Assembly: GCA_014529385.2 (NCBI GenBank)
Contig: CM043950.1
Coordinates: 75,089,935 to 75,153,934, forward strand
Direction: 5' to 3'
DNA: 64,000 nt
From: Adiantum capillus-veneris
Lineage: Eukaryota; Streptophyta; Polypodiopsida; Polypodiales; Pteridaceae
Shown here: piece by piece, positions 34,480 to 47,900 of the stretch
Layout: each line of letters opens with the position of its first letter
Position numbering within the stretch: position 1 is the stretch's first letter
Notes under the pieces: generated by a model
The model's database searches: none
Seen by the model: the letters and a program-made list of their open reading frames with translations, nothing else
What the model was told of the DNA's origin: nothing
Position numbers and translations under genes: made by a program

Positions 34480-37360
34480 TATAGGTTGGACAAGTGGTGG
34501 ACCTTCAAGCTAGAGCATCCATGCTACTGGACATGATAGGTAGGGAATCTAGTTGAATATTGTATGTATAATATTATGTAATAGATCTAGCTTGGACAAG
34601 TGGTGGACCTTGGAACAAAACCCCATGTAAAACATATCATGCACATTCCAAGTGGTCAAAAAAAATATCATTTAAGATATAGCCTTATAGGTTGGACAAG
34701 TGGTGGACCTTAACACCCAGATATTCTTCATATAATGACATAGAGTGGAAAACTGGTGAATCTTGAGACCAAACCCCTACTAGCGATAATAGCTTGGACA
34801 AGTGGTGGACCTTGAAAGTAAACCCCCCATCTACAAAATATCGTGGGTTTAAGGTATTTCGATGGAACCTAGCATCTTGGAGACATCGTGCATCTTGCTT
34901 CTCTTCATGTTTCAATGGAGCCTATCTTGGACAAATGGTGGAGCATCCTTCTCTCCATGTTTCAATGGACCCTAGCTTGGACAAGTGGTGGACCTTTGCT
35001 TCTCTCTATTATTCAATAGAGTTAGCTTGGACAAGTGGTGGACCTTGGAACCAAACCCCCATTTAAAACCTATCATGGTCACTCCAAGTGGTGAGAAAGA
35101 ATAACCTTTAAGATATAGCCTTATAGGTTGGACAAGTGGTGGACCTTAACACCCTAATATTCTTAATATAATGACATAGAGTGAAAAAGTGGTGAATCTT
35201 GAGACTAATAGCTTGGACAAGTGGTGGACCTTGAACGTAAACCTCCCATGTTTCAATAGAGTTAGCTTCGACAAATGGTGGAGCATCCTTCTCTCCATGT
35301 TTCAATGGAGCCTAGCTTAGACAAGTGGTGGACCTTTGCTTCTCTCTATGATTCAATAGAGTTAGCTTGGACAAGTGGTGGATCTTGGAACCAAAGCCCC
35401 ATGTAAAACCTATCATGGTCACTCCAAGTGGTAATAAAGAATAACCTTTACGATGTAGCCTTATAGGTTGGACAAGTGGTGGACCTTAACACGCCCATAT
35501 TCTCAATATAATGACATAGAGTGGAAAAATGGTGAATCTTGAGACAAAACCACTCATGCTACTAGTGATAATAGCTTGGACAAGTGGTGGACCTTGAATG
35601 TAAACCCCTCATCTATGACATATCGTGGGTTTAATGTTTTTCAATGGAGCCTAGCATCTTGGAGACATGGTGCACCTTGCTTCTCCTCATGTTTCAATGG
35701 AGCCTACCTTGGACAAATGGTGGAGCATCCTTCTCTCCATGTTTCAATGGACCCTAGCTTAGACAAGGGGTCGACCTTTGCTTCTCTCTATGTTTCATTA
35801 GAGTTAGCTTGGACAAGTGGTGGACCTTGGAACCAAACCCCCATGAAAAACCTATCATAATCACTCCAAGTAGTGAGAAAGAATAACCTTTAAGATGTAG
35901 CCTTATAGGTTGGACAAGTGGTGGACCTTAACACCCACATATTCTTAATAAAAGTGGGGAATCTTGAGACCAAACCACTCAGGATACTAGCAATAATAGC
36001 TTGGACAAGTGGTGGACCTTGAATGTAAACCCCTCATCTACGAAATATCGTGGGTTTAATGTATTTCGATAGAGCCTAGCATCTTGGAGACATGGTGCAG
36101 CTTGCTTCTCGTCATGTTTCAATGGAGCCTATCTTGGACAAATGGTGGAGCATCCTTCTCTCCATGTTTCAATGGACCCTAGCTTGGACAAGTGGTTGAC
36201 CTTTGTTTCTCTCTATGTTTCAATAGAGTTAGCTTGGACAAGTGGTGGACCTTGGAACCAAACCGCCATGTAAAACCTATCATGGTCACTCCAAGTGGTA
36301 ATAAAGAATAACCTTTAAGATGTAGCCTTAAGGTTGGACAAGTGGTGGACCTTAACACGCGCATATTCTTAATATAATGACATAGAGTGGAAAAGTGGTG
36401 AATCTTGAGACCAAACCACTCAGGCTACTAGCAATAATAGCTTGGACAAGTGGTGGACCTTGAATGTAAACCCCTCATCTACGACATATCGTGGATTTAA
36501 TGTTTTTCGATGGAGCCTAGCATCTTGGAGACATGGTGCACCTTGCTTCTCCTCATGTTTCAATGGAGCCTACCTTGGACAAATGGTGGAGCATCCTTCT
36601 CTCCATGTTTCAATGGACCCTAGCTTAGACAAGGGGTGGACCTTTGCTTCTCTCTATGTTTCAATAGAGTTAGCTTGGACAAGTGGTGGACCTTGGAACC
36701 AAACCCCCATGTAAAACCTATCATGGTCACTCCAAGTAGTAAGAAAGAATAACCTTTAAGATGTAGCCTTATAGGTTGGACAAGTGGTGGACCTTAACAC
36801 CCACATATTCTTAAAATAGTGGGGGAATCTTGAGACCAAACCACTCAGGCTACTAGCAATAATAGCTTGGACAAGTGGTGGACCTTGAATGTAAACCCCT
36901 CATCTACGAAATATCGTGGGTTTAATGTATTTCGATAGAGCCTAGCATCTTGGAGACATGGTGCAGCTTGCTTCTCGTCATGTTTCAATGGAGCCTATCT
37001 TGGACAAATGGTGGAGCATCCTTCTCTCCATGTTTCAATGGACCCTAGCTTGCACAAGTGGTTGACCTTTGTTTCTCTCTATGTTTCAATAGAGCTAGCT
37101 TGGACAAGTGGTGGACCTTGGAACCAGACCCCCATGTAAAACCTATCATGGTCACTCCAAGTGGTAATAAAGAATAACCTTTAAGATGTAGCCTTAAAGG
37201 TTGGACAAGTGGTGGACCTTAACACGCGCATATTCTTAATATAATGACATAGAGTGGAAAAGTGGTGAATCTTGAGACCAAACCACTCAGGCTACTAGCA
37301 ATAATAGCTTGGACAAGTGGTGGACCTTGAATGTAAACCCCTCATCTACGACATATCGTG
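34480..37360 (+). repeat. Motif satellite array, left part
   Basis: Tandem monomers of about 425-441 bp, each with several copies of GGACAAGTGGTGGACCTT. Equivalent points (TAGCTTGGACAAGTGG) fall at about 36,001, 36,442, 36,867 and 37,309, steps of 441, 425 and 442. Two monomer types alternate: one with CTTGCTTCTCCTCATG and AAGTAGTAAGAAAG, one with CTTGCTTCTCGTCATG and AAGTGGTAATAAAG. Together they form an approximately 866-bp higher-order dimer. It is interrupted at 37,360 by a retroelement. Confidence 0.92.
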
Positions 37361-37799
37361 TGTAACATTTAATGGCCTAAAATCTTATGTGTAGCGGAAA
37401 TTAGCATGAACATAGTGGGCATTTCATTAGAATAGATTCCTAATGAGAATTACAAGAGTGCTTGGGTGGAGAGAGCAACAAAGAGCATAACACCTAGTTA
37501 GATAGCATCGACAATACTTTCAAAAGAGAGAGCAATTAAGCTATTGACAACAGTTGAGGACCGGATTTGCATGGATCCGGTCCCCCCTCCAAAAGGCTTT
37601 GTATTATGGTTTCTCCCATCAAGAGAGACATTGTACAATACAATTCTTTGTGTTCCTTCAAGACTAGCTAGTGCAATGAAGATGGAAGCTTCATACACCA
37701 AGCAAAACACTTAATCAAACACAACTTGAATTATCCCCGTTCTCAGACCCAAGACCTCACACACCTTCAAAGATGGTGAGAGCTAGCAGGGTATGAGAG
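37361..37799 (-). repeat. Inverted partial LTR (U5-proximal 439 bp)
   Basis: Its first 379 bp (37,361-37,739) are the near-perfect reverse complement of 37,800-38,178, with only a couple of substitutions seen (for example GGATCC for GGAGCC). The remaining 60 bp continue the LTR sequence as seen near 44,520-44,590. This arm is the abnormal left end of the element. Confidence 0.9.
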
Positions 37800-38178
37800 C
37801 GGGGATAATTTAAGTTGTGTTTGATTAAGTGTTTTGCTTGGTGTATGAAGCTTCCATCTTCATTGCACTAGCTAGTCTTGAAGGAACACAAAGAATTGTA
37901 TTGTACAATGTCTCTCTTGATGGGAGAAACCATAATACAAAGCCTTTTGGAGGGGGGACCGGCTCCATGCAAATCCGGTCCTCAACTGTTGTCAATAGCT
38001 TAATTGCTCTCTCTTTTGAAAGTATTGTCGATGCTATCTAACTAGGTGTTATGCTTTTTGTTGCTCTCTCCACCCAAGCACTCTTGTAATTCTCATTAGG
38101 AATCTATTCTAATGAAATGCCCACTATGTTCATGCTAATTTCCGCTACACATAAGATTTTAGGCCATTAAATGTTACA
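37800..38178 (+). repeat. Truncated 5' LTR (U5-proximal 379 bp)
   Basis: It corresponds to the last 379 bp of the 3' LTR; all of U3 is missing and replaced by the inverted arm. It ends ATGTTACA, followed directly by the primer-binding site. Confidence 0.88.
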
Positions 38179-38179
38179 T

Positions 38180-38191
38180 TGGTATCAGAGC
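38180..38191 (+). other. Primer-binding site (initiator Met tRNA)
   Basis: TGGTATCAGAGC is the perfect canonical initiator-Met site, one base after the LTR end. Confidence 0.9.
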
Positions 38192-38595
38192 TCAAGGTTT
38201 CTCTTTTGTTGCTCAAGAAGGGAGGTCCTCAAGATAGCTACAAATGGTTGGTATTATTAATTGCCTATGAGTAAGTAGAATAGGGATTTTTCAGCCTTGC
38301 AGTGCGCCTGCCTTTGTGCAGTTAACGGGGCATCACCGTCGAGAGCTATGGTCTTAATAGTGGAGTCCTACGGGGCTTGCCTACGGCTTAACCACTATTG
38401 AGCTATTAGAAGCTTGACAGGAGCCGGTGTTGTTTTGGTGTCGAAAGACCCTCTCTTCTATTCCTTGCAATTAATGGTATTCGAGCCGCGGGTACAATAG
38501 CTTGAGTGCTTTTTCTAAAGGGGTAAAGAGGAGTAGCAACTAGGGCTTGAAGTGCCAAAGTACACCTAAAATGTTTACACCTAAAAGTTGTTAGA

Positions 38596-39678
38596 ATGGC
38601 TGACAATAGTAAAGAGAGTGAAATTAATGTTGATAACTTTGATTTTGCTCATGAGCAAGCTACTAATGATGCTTCAATGCTTGTTAACTATCTTGTTTCT
38701 AGGCTTCAACAAGCCATGGGCAATCCATCTCTCCAAAGTGAAGTGCAACGGTAGCTCCGTGCTCACGGGATTCTCCAAGCTCATCACCATGACGAGAGAA
38801 CACCTAGGAAGCCTCCTTGTGAGACTACCAAAAGAGGTCTCTCTCCGATTCGGGAAGAAGAAGAGAATCCATATGAAGGGCTCAAGAACTTACTTTTGGA
38901 TGATGCATCTCCTTCCCAAAGGAGAATTCAAGAGCCTCCACCGAAGGAACGAGAAAGAAGCGAGTCTCCCGCCACCTCGGCGGAGATGGCTCCACGAAGA
39001 CGGCGGGCTAAACGCTCTCCATCACCACCAAAGCGGAGAAGACCATCACACTCTTCTCCACGCCATAATTCAAAGAGGGATGATAAAAAGCAAGAGAAGA
39101 AAAAGGCGAGAAAGAGGACACCCTCTTCTCCATCTTCTTCATCCTCTTCCTCTTATGAAAGCTATCGTGAAGACGACAAAGATCAAGACAAGAAAAAGGC
39201 GAGAAAGAGGTCACCCTCTTCTCCACCTTCTTCAAATTCTTCATCTTCTGAAGAAAGTGATGGTGCAACTTTTGAACCATCAAAAAGAAGAGGCCATAGG
39301 AAATCCTATGCCGCATGGAAGAGGTCGTCCAAGCTGAAGAAATTCAAAGAGGGAGGGAAGAGCATCTCTTTCCTTACCTATGATGGCACCTTCGGTGCTA
39401 CAGACAAAGTTTTGGCCTTTATCCAGCAATTCGATGCGGCGTTTGGAGATGAGGGCTTCACAGAGTCCTCTAAGCTACGCCATGTAGCTATGCACTTTCA
39501 AAAGTCCGCCAGACAATGGTGGTCTAGCCTACGAGCCAACGGTGAAGCTCCACGAACATGGAAGGCTTTAAGAGCTTCCATTATGAAGCAGTTTTTGGCC
39601 ACCGATGCCAAAGACAAAGTACTCACCGAATGGCGAAGCTTAAAGCTCTCTCCCAATGAATCCATCACAAATATGTAG
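38596..39678 (+). pseudogene. Gag of the U5/U5 gypsy element
   Basis: Starts at ATG 38,596 (MADNSKESEINVDNFDF). An in-frame TAG at 38,752 (codon 53) interrupts it, then the frame is open to 39,678. A long Arg/Ser/Lys/Glu-rich segment (KKQEKKKARKRTPSSP, twice) precedes the gag core (DKVLAFIQQFDAAFGDE, SARQWWSSLRANGEAPRTW). A frameshift near 39,670 moves the frame to the next segment. Confidence 0.82.
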
Positions 39679-41270
39679 ACAAGTTTTGGGACCTACAACT
39701 CAAGGCCACTGTCTTCAAAAAGTTGGATTTTGGAGAGCAAAAGCAACAATTTTGTGCGGGCTTAACTGAAGAAATGGCGGAGTATGTCAACTCCCAAAGG
39801 CCACGTACCATATCGGCGGTAATACACCATACTATGGTGGCCTCGCGAATCAATTTCCAAACGGGGGGTAAAAGAAATAATAAGCCCCCGGAAAACAAGG
39901 GTTCCAATGAGCCTAAGGGGAAGGACAATGTCCAAAAGTCTCCTAAGGGCAATTCCAACAAAGCTAAAGAGAAGGGAGTTTACAAAGGAAAGAATAAACT
40001 CTCTCCTGAAGAGCTTGAGCGTTATCGTAAAGATAACCGATGTTTCAAGTGCGGCGAACAAGGGCATGCGTACCGCGCTTGTCCCCAAAAGAACAAGTCA
40101 ATAAAGAGCTCTATTTTCGTGTACATGATTTTTGTTAAAGATTCTCAAAATGAACCTAATGCTTTAGCAAAAGAAAATAAAAGCAACCAAAAGGAATTAG
40201 AGTTATCCAATTTTCTCAAGGGGTTTCAAGATGTCTTTATTGACGACATCCCTTGTGAGCTACCTCCTAAACGAGGTAATGACGACCATGCAATTGAACT
40301 TCTTCCAGGAAGTTCACCGCCTAACAAACCTCCTTATAGAGTTTCTCAAGCTCAACAAGAGGAGATTATGCGGCAAGTGCATGAGTTAATTGAGAAGGGC
40401 ATGGTTAGGCCTAGCTCATCTCCATTTTGCTCACCTGTGCTATTAGTGCAAAAGAAAGACGGCACATATCGTATGTGTGTCGACTATAGAGCACTAAATA
40501 GGATCACTATCAAGAATAGGTTTCCCGTTCCATGGGTAGAAGACCTATTTGATAAGCTACAAGGATCGACCTACTTCAGTAGGATTGACCTAAAAAGTGG
40601 CTATCATCAAATAAGGATAGTTGATCAAGACATTGTAAAGACCGCATTTCGTACTACATTTGGTCTTTACGAATACATTGTCATGCCTTTTGTCTTGACT
40701 AATGCACCAGCCACATTCAACCGCTTGATGGAGAAGCTGTTCAGGCCTCATCGAACCTTCACTGGAGTGTTCTTTGATGATATTATCATCTACTCTAATT
40801 CATTGGAGGAACACAAGCAACACCTCCACGTAATATTTCAAGTTTTAAGAGAGAGTAAACTTTATGTTAATCGAAAGAAAAGTGAATTTTTCTTGCAAGA
40901 GATTCAATATTTAGGTCACATTATCTCTCAAGATGGAATCCAAATGGATCCATCCAAGTTAGAGGTAATAAAAGGATGGCCTAAACCAAGGAATCTTCAT
41001 GAACTAAGAAGCTTTATAGGTATGTGTGCATACTATAGACGCTTCATAGAAAAGTTCTCACAAATTGCGGGACCATTACATGACCTAACAAAGAAAAATG
41101 TTAGGTATACGTGGTCTGCTAAGGAGAACAATGCTTTCGAAAAGCTTAAAGAAAAGCTTATCTCTCAACCTGTGCTTACACTACCGGATCTCTCAAAACC
41201 ATTTGAGGTCCAATGTGATGCTTGTGGTGATTGCCTTGGGCTGTTTTGCTCCAAGAAGGGCACGCCATAG
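39670..41270 (+). pseudogene. Nucleocapsid-RT of the U5/U5 element, protease missing
   Basis: Continues gag (LTEEMAEYVNSQRPRTISAV), a zinc knuckle CFKCGEQGHAYRACP (near 40,050), then goes almost directly into reverse transcriptase: GMVRPSSSPFCSPVLLVQKK, CVDYRALNRITIKNRFPVP, active site VFFDDIIIYSNS near 40,780, and YLGHIISQDGI. The aspartic protease expected between knuckle and RT is absent. The frame stops at 41,270 within the RNase H start (VQCDACGD) after a frameshift. Confidence 0.85.
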
Positions 41271-41559
41271 CTATGAGAGTCGAAGGCTCGACCCTGTTGA
41301 GCAAGCTCTAGGCATATACGAAAAAGAACTCCTTGCAGTTCTACATGCCTTAGACTCATGGAAGCACTATTTATTGGGGACTCCTTTCATTCTGCGAACA
41401 GATCACCAAAGTCTTAAGTACTTCATGACACAGACCAAGCTCTCCGACAAACAAATGAGGTGGGCAAATTTCCTTTCGCAATTTCATTTTCATATTGCTC
41501 ACATTGCTGATGGCAAGCATAATCAAGTAGCCGATCACTCTCAAGACGCCCGAGAGTGA
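41240..41559 (+). pseudogene. RNase H part of the U5/U5 element
   Basis: In another frame: YEKELLAVLHALDSWKHYLL, LRTDHQSLKYFMTQTKLSDK and NQVADHSQ, the C-terminal half of a Ty3/gypsy RNase H. It is displaced from RT by a frameshift near 41,240. Confidence 0.8.
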
Positions 41560-42660
41560 ATGCGGTTTTCCATAGCAAACTCACAATGATCTATCCTGCA
41601 ATGATAGATGAGTATGCATTGATCCCGATTTTAGAGATGGTGATTTCAGCAGAGCCCATGCATGGAAGAAAGAAGAACCATTTACTTTACAAGATGGTTA
41701 TCTTCTCTATGGCAATAGACTATGCGTTACTAACTCACTACGTAGAAAGTAATGTATGAATCCCCAGCTCCCCCATATGCAGCATAGAGGATTCAGTCTA
41801 CCCTAAAGGGATTGAAAACATTTTCTATTGGCCTACCATGAAATGAACATACACGAGTATGTTTCCAAATGTGTGGTATGTCAAAAGACAAAAATTTGAT
41901 AGAGGGAAGAACTTGGATTCTTTCAAACCCTTGCCAATCCCTAATTCACCTTGGGAGAGCATATCCATGGATTTTAATCTTGGATTGCCTAAGTCTATCC
42001 ATGGGAATAACGGGAATATGGACGATAGTAGACAGTTCAGTAAACAAGCTCATTTTATACCTGCAAAAAACGAACAAAGCCCATCAAATGGCAACCCTCT
42101 TCATTTCACAAAATTTTCAAGTACCATGGCTTGCCAATGTCCATAGTGTCGATAGAGATCCTAGAATGACCAGTAATTCTGGAAGGGTCTCTTTTGAGAA
42201 TTTAGGAACAAGGCTAAACTTCTCTTCGGCCCTATCATCCACAAACTGATGGCCAAAGTGAAATAGCTAACCTAACCATTCTTGATCTACTAAAAGCCTA
42301 TGTAACGGAAGTAATCAAAGATCCAATGGAGAAGTACTTACTTTAGTAGAGTATGCTTACAATAACACTGTACATACTTCTTTCTACAGGAAAAGCACCT
42401 TTCGAGTAATTGAGGGAAGATCAAAAAGTCCCTTGCTACTTAAGTACATGGGAAGATCTTCGCTGCAGATGAGTATAGCGAGACCTACAAGAATCTTTCC
42501 AAAAGATTAAGGATGCTATCTCTATCCTCACAGCAAAGGCAAAGGCTGCTGCTGACATGCACAGAAGAGCCCAAGCCTTAAAGAAACGATTGGGTCTTGT
42601 TAAAGTTTCCAAGGCTCGATTAAGACACACGACAGGCAAGAATCCACGGGCCACCAAAAG
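41560..42660 (+). pseudogene. Decayed integrase remnant
   Basis: Scattered matches in several frames: the core start WESISMDFNLGLPKS near 41,955 and pieces of the later core (QVPWLANVHSVDRDPRMTSN near 42,120). Multiple frameshifts and stops; no intact domain. Confidence 0.6.
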
Positions 42661-43382
42661 TACTATGCTAAACTAGCAAAAAGGTATTATGTCCCTTCCA
42701 GATTCTTAGGCCAATCAATGAGATGGCCTATCAACTTAATTGCCCAATCATTGGCTCATACACAATGCTTTTCAGGAGCCTCTTAAAGCTTACAAAGGAG
42801 AGCACCTCAAAACCAACTATTGAAGACCCACCGGAGATCGAGGACCACGAGGAGGTGCTGCAGCCCGAGTCCATTCTCCGACATGAAAAGACAAGGTATT
42901 AAGAGGCGGTAAGACTATTCGACGATATCTTATTAATTTTAAAGAATTATCCTTTTGGAATGCTAGATGGATGCAAGGCATACCATTAAAGGATAACCTA
43001 AACCTTCTCAATGCTTACAATGCTTCCCAAGAGTAACAAATTACAAATGTTAAAAATGAACAAAAATTTTGTCTTATAAGACTCTCTTTTTCTTGATTTG
43101 TGCACAAAAATGAAGTAGTAGCATGCTTAGATCAAGTTTGCGGAGACGACTCTCCCAAACACCAAGTAGAGCTTGTCACTCTACTATGGAAGACTGATAG
43201 GACTAATTGCAGACATGCTTGCGCAGCCTCAGGCTCTCAAGCGCCAAATGGACTAGTCATCCATTATGAATGATTCGTAGGGTAACATAGGGATCCTCTA
43301 CCCGCTAAGAAAAGGACTCATGCATATGCTTTATCTTCTCTACACATAGTCGAGGACGACTATGATTTCAAGAGAGAGGTAA

Positions 43383-44957
43383 TGTCATAATAATCAATAT
43401 CTAATTCTCCTAAATGATTTCTCATATAAACTGATCATTTAATGTGGGGAAGTGCCAAGGGAGAAAAAGCTAGAATATTGGTTAAGTTAGCAGACCGGCC
43501 ACCAGTAGGGATCCAAAGGAGGGAAAATAGGGATCCAAAGGGGGGGCCATCTGCAAAAGAGCCATTGAAACAATGGCCAAAAAGACCCTAAGGTTCAACC
43601 CATTAAGACTCCAAAATGCTAAGGTTCAAATTCAAAGTTGTGTCCAAAGGTCAACCCTAGGGAAAATTGGATGCTTAGTGTGTGCCCAAAAAGTCTTTCT
43701 ACATACTACATGGGAGGGGGCGAGCCCCAAAGCTAGGGGATGAGAGAGAAAGCCACACACACACACACACACACAGGCTCCCTTTACACAAAGGGAATGA
43801 GGACACATGTCAGCTCCCTAGCCAGATGCCCACAAGTGTGCCCAATTCCTATTGGAAGACCCTTTGAAGGGACCAATGAGAATTAAGCTAGAGTAAATCT
43901 AGTTTAATTAATTAAAAACTTTTAATAAAAAAAACCAATGAGAATTAAGTCTCCTAAAGACTATTGGCAGTCTCCCAAGGGGTCCAATGAGCATTCAGGA
44001 GCCCCATGGCTTGCCTGATTTTCTATTGGCCAGGAGGCAAAGGGTCCAATGAGAGTTTAGTTTAATTATTAATTACCTAAAGCTCTCACAAAAGGGGAAA
44101 GGGGGACACATGTCTAAAGGCTATCACTTATGCTGCTTAATTCCTATTGCTTGACCTGGGGAGGTTCCAATGAGGCAAGCCAGACATATTTAGCAGCTAG
44201 GCTCGCCCCAAGAGAGAGGGGGGGCTGATTTTTGCTTGGCATTGACACACACACCTCACACTTGACCATGTGTGGAAGGGAAAATACTCTATCTCCTCCC
44301 AAGCTTTAATGGAGAGCTCATCACCTACTCCAAGCTGTGAGATAGAAAGCCTACATCAACACTCTCTTGGCATGTGGATGCCAAATCCAAACCAAGAGCC
44401 AAGCTTCAATGCATGCTCATCTTCTCTACCAAGCTAATTACTAAGATAAGCTATGCTAATATGAGTGATTATGTAGGAGAATGTACCTTCTTTCTCGTAA
44501 GATACTTCTTTTTCCTCTCAATCTACTCTCATACCCTGCTAGCTCTCACCATCTTCGAAGGTGTGTGAGGTCTTGGTCTGAGAACGGGGATAATTCAAGT
44601 GTGTTTGATTAAGATTTTGCTTGGTGTATGAAGCTCCATCTTCATTGCATAGCTATCTTGAAGGAACACAAAGAATTGTATTGTACAATGTCCTCTCTTG
44701 ATGGAGAAACCATAATACAAAGCCTTTTGAGGGGGACCGGCTTCCATGCAAATCAGGTCCTCAACTGTTGTCAATAGCTTAATTGCTCTCTCTTTTGAAA
44801 GTATTGTCGATGCTATCTAACTAGGTGTTATGCTTTTTGTTGCTCTCTCCACCCAAGCACTCTTGTAATTCTCATTAGGAATCTATTCTAATGAAATGCC
44901 CACTATGTTCATGCTAATTTCCGCTACACATAAGATTTTAGGCCATTAAATGTTACA
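43383..44957 (+). repeat. Complete 3' LTR, about 1.58 kb
   Basis: It probably begins TGTCATAATAATC after the purine-rich AAGAGAGAGGTAA and ends ATGTTACA. TATAAA lies at about 43,427. The last 439 bp match the two left-hand partial LTRs, with several small indels. The start is inferred because no second full LTR is present for comparison. A (CA)n run lies at 43,754-43,774. Confidence 0.6.
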
Positions 44958-44962
44958 TCGTG

Positions 44963-47900
44963 GATTTAATGTTTTTCGATGGAGCCTAGCATCTTGAAGA
45001 CATGGTACACCTTGCTTCTCCTCATGTTTCAATGGAGCCTACCTTGGACAAATGGTGGAGCATCCTTCTCTCCATGTTTCAATGGACCCTAGCTTAGACA
45101 AGGGGTGGACCTTTGCTTCTCTCTATGTTTCAATAGAGTTAGCTTGGACAAGTGGTGGACCTTGGAACCAAACCCCCATGTAAAGCCTATCATGGTCACT
45201 CCAAGTAGTAAGAAAGAATAACCTTTAAGATGTAGCCTTATAGGTTGGACAAGTGGTGGACCTTAACACCCACATATTCTTAATAAAAGTGTTGAATCTT
45301 GAGACCAAACCACTCAGGCTACTAGCAATAATATCTTGGACAAGTGGTGGACCTTGAATGTAAACCCCTCATCTACGAAATATCGTGGGTTTAATGTATT
45401 TCGATGGAGCCTAGCATCTTGGAGACATGGTGCAGCTTGCTTCTCGTCATGTTTCAATGGAGCCTATCTTGGAAAAATGGTGGAGCATCCTTCTCTCCAT
45501 GTTTCAATGGACCCTAGCTTGGACAAGTGGTGGACCTTTGTTTCTCTCTATGTTTCAATAGAGTTAGCTTGGACAAGTGGTGGATCTTGGAACCAAAACC
45601 CATGTAAAACCTATCATGGTCACTCCAAGTGGTAATAAAGAATAACCTTTAAGATGTAGCCTTATAGGTTGGACAAGTGGTGGACCTTAACACGCGCATA
45701 TTCTTAATATAATGACATAGAGTGGAAAAGTGGTGAATCTTGAGACCAAACCACTCAGGCTACTACAATAATAGCTTGGACAAGTGTGGACCTTGAATGT
45801 AAACCCCTCATCTACGACATATCGTGGGTTTAATGTTTTTTATGGGAGCCTAGCATCTTGTAGACATGGTGCACCTTGCTTCTCTCATGTTTCAATGGAG
45901 CCTACCTTGGACAAATGGTGGAGCATCCTTCTCTCCATGTTTCAATGGACCCTAGCTTAGACAAGGGGTGGACCTTTGCTTCTCTCTATGTTTCAATAGA
46001 GTTAGCTTGGACAAGTGGTGGACCTTGGAACCAAACCCCCATGTAAAACCTATCATGGTCACTCCAAGTAGTAAGAAAGAATAACCTTTAAGATGTAGCC
46101 TTATAGGTTGGACAAGTGGTGGACTTAACACCCACATATTCTTAATAAAAGTGGTGAATCTTGAGACCAAACCACTCAGGCTACTAGCAATAATAGCTTG
46201 GACAAGTGGTGGACCTTGAATGTAAACCCCTCATCTACGAAATATCGTGGGTTTAATGTATTTCGATGGAGCCTAGCATCTTGGAGACATGGTGCAGCTT
46301 GCTTCTCGTCATGTTTCAATGGAGCCTATCTTGGACAAATGGTGGAGCATCCTTCTCTCCATGTTTCAATGGACCCTAGCTTGGACAAGTGGTGGACCTT
46401 TGTTTCTCTCTATGTTTCAATAGAGTTAGCTTGGACAAGTGGTGGACCTTGGAACCAAACCCCCATGTAAAACCTATCATGGTCACTCCAAGTGGTAATA
46501 AAGAATAACCTTTAAGATGTAGCCTTATAGGTTGGACAAGTGGTGGACCTTAACACGCGCATATTCTTAATATAATGACATAGAGTGGAAAAGTGGTGAA
46601 TCTTGAGACCAAACCACTCAGGCTACTACCAAAAATAGCTTGGACAAGTGTTGGACCTTGAATGTAAACCCCTCATCTACGACATATCGTGGGTTTAATG
46701 TTTTTCGATGGAGCCTAGCATCTTGTAGACATGGTGCACCTTGCTTATCCTCATGTTTCAATGGAGCCTACCTTGGACAAATGGTGGATCATCCTTCTCT
46801 CCATGTTTCAATGGACCCTAGCTTAAACAAGGGGTGGACCTTTGCTTCTCTCTATTTTTCAATAGAGTTAGCTTGGACAAGTGGTGGAACTTGGAACCAA
46901 CCCCCATGTAAAACCTATCATGGTCACTCCAAGTAGTAAGAAAGAATAACCTTTAAGATGTAGCCTTATAGGTTGGACAAGTGGTGGACCTTAACACCCA
47001 CATATTCTTAATAAAAGTGGTGAATCTTGAGACCAAACCACTCAGGCTACTAGAAATAATAGCTAGGGATAACCATTAAGATATAGTCTTTCAAGGGGTG
47101 AGAAAGAATAACCATTAAGATATAGTCTTATAGGTTGGACAAGTGGTGGACCTTAACACCCAAATATTCTTAATATAATGATAGAGAGTGGAAAAGTGGT
47201 GAATCTTGAGAGCAAACCACTCATGCTACTAGCGATAATAGGTTGGACAAATTGTTGATCTTGAATGTAAACTCCCCATGTACAAAATAACGTGGGTTTA
47301 AGGTATTTCGATGGAGGCTAGCATCTTGGAGATATGGTGCAGCTTGCTTCTCTTCATGTTTCAATGGAGTCTATCTTGGACAAATGGTGGAGCATCCTTC
47401 TCTCCATGTTTCAATAGACCCTAGCTTAGACAAGTGGTGGACCTTTGCTTCTCTCTATGTTTCAATAGAGTTAGCTTGGACAAGTGGTGGACCTTGGAAC
47501 CAAACCCCCATGTAAAACCCTTCATGGTCACTCCAAGTGGTCAGAAAGAATAACCATTACGATATAGTCTTATAGGTTGGACAAGTGGTGGACCTTAATA
47601 CCCAAATATACTTAATATAATGACATAGAGTGAAAAAGTGGTGAATCTTGAGACCAAACCCCTCATGCTACTAGCGCTAATAGGTTGGACAACTGGTGGA
47701 CCTTGAATGTAAACCTTCCATGTTTCAATAGAGTTAGCTTCGACAAATGGTGGAGCATCCTTCTCTCCATGTTTCAATGGAGCCTAGCTTGGACAAGTGG
47801 TGGACCTTTTGCTTCTCTCTATGAGAACAATAAAGTTAGCTTGGATAAGTGGTGGACCTTGGAACCAAACCCCTATGTAAAACATATCATGGACATTTCA

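Larger units (their letters stand above)
32240..34480. promoter_or_regulatory. Array-free gap between divergent genes; possible promoter zone
   Basis: This is the only long stretch between 31 and 51 kb, apart from the inserted retroelement, that is nearly free of the motif. It holds AC-rich and CT-rich DNA. A plus-strand donor-like AACAG/GTATTT lies near 33,093. A minus-strand donor-like CAA/GTAAGT lies near 33,770, and TATATATTC (minus) near 33,966. Both flanking genes have a splice acceptor just before their start codon, so their first non-coding exons could lie here. No transcript evidence is available. Confidence 0.3.
37361..44957 (+). mobile_element. Ty3/gypsy element with two U5 outer ends
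   Basis: It is inserted in the satellite array with 5-bp duplication TCGTG (37,356-37,360 and 44,958-44,962); the uninterrupted site is seen at about 36,481-36,500. The right end is an ordinary LTR end (...CCATTAAATGTTACA). The left end is the same sequence inverted (TGTAACATTTAATGG...), so both outer ends are U5. Inside come an inverted partial LTR, a partial 5' LTR, primer site, gag, a pol lacking protease, a decayed integrase and a 3' LTR. Several stops and frameshifts make it defective. Confidence 0.88.

Noticed and set aside
38588-39337. 249-codon open frame in the U5/U5 element
   Set aside because: It is shifted relative to the true gag frame, whose product has the gag domain; this one gives only Lys/Arg/His-rich sequence.
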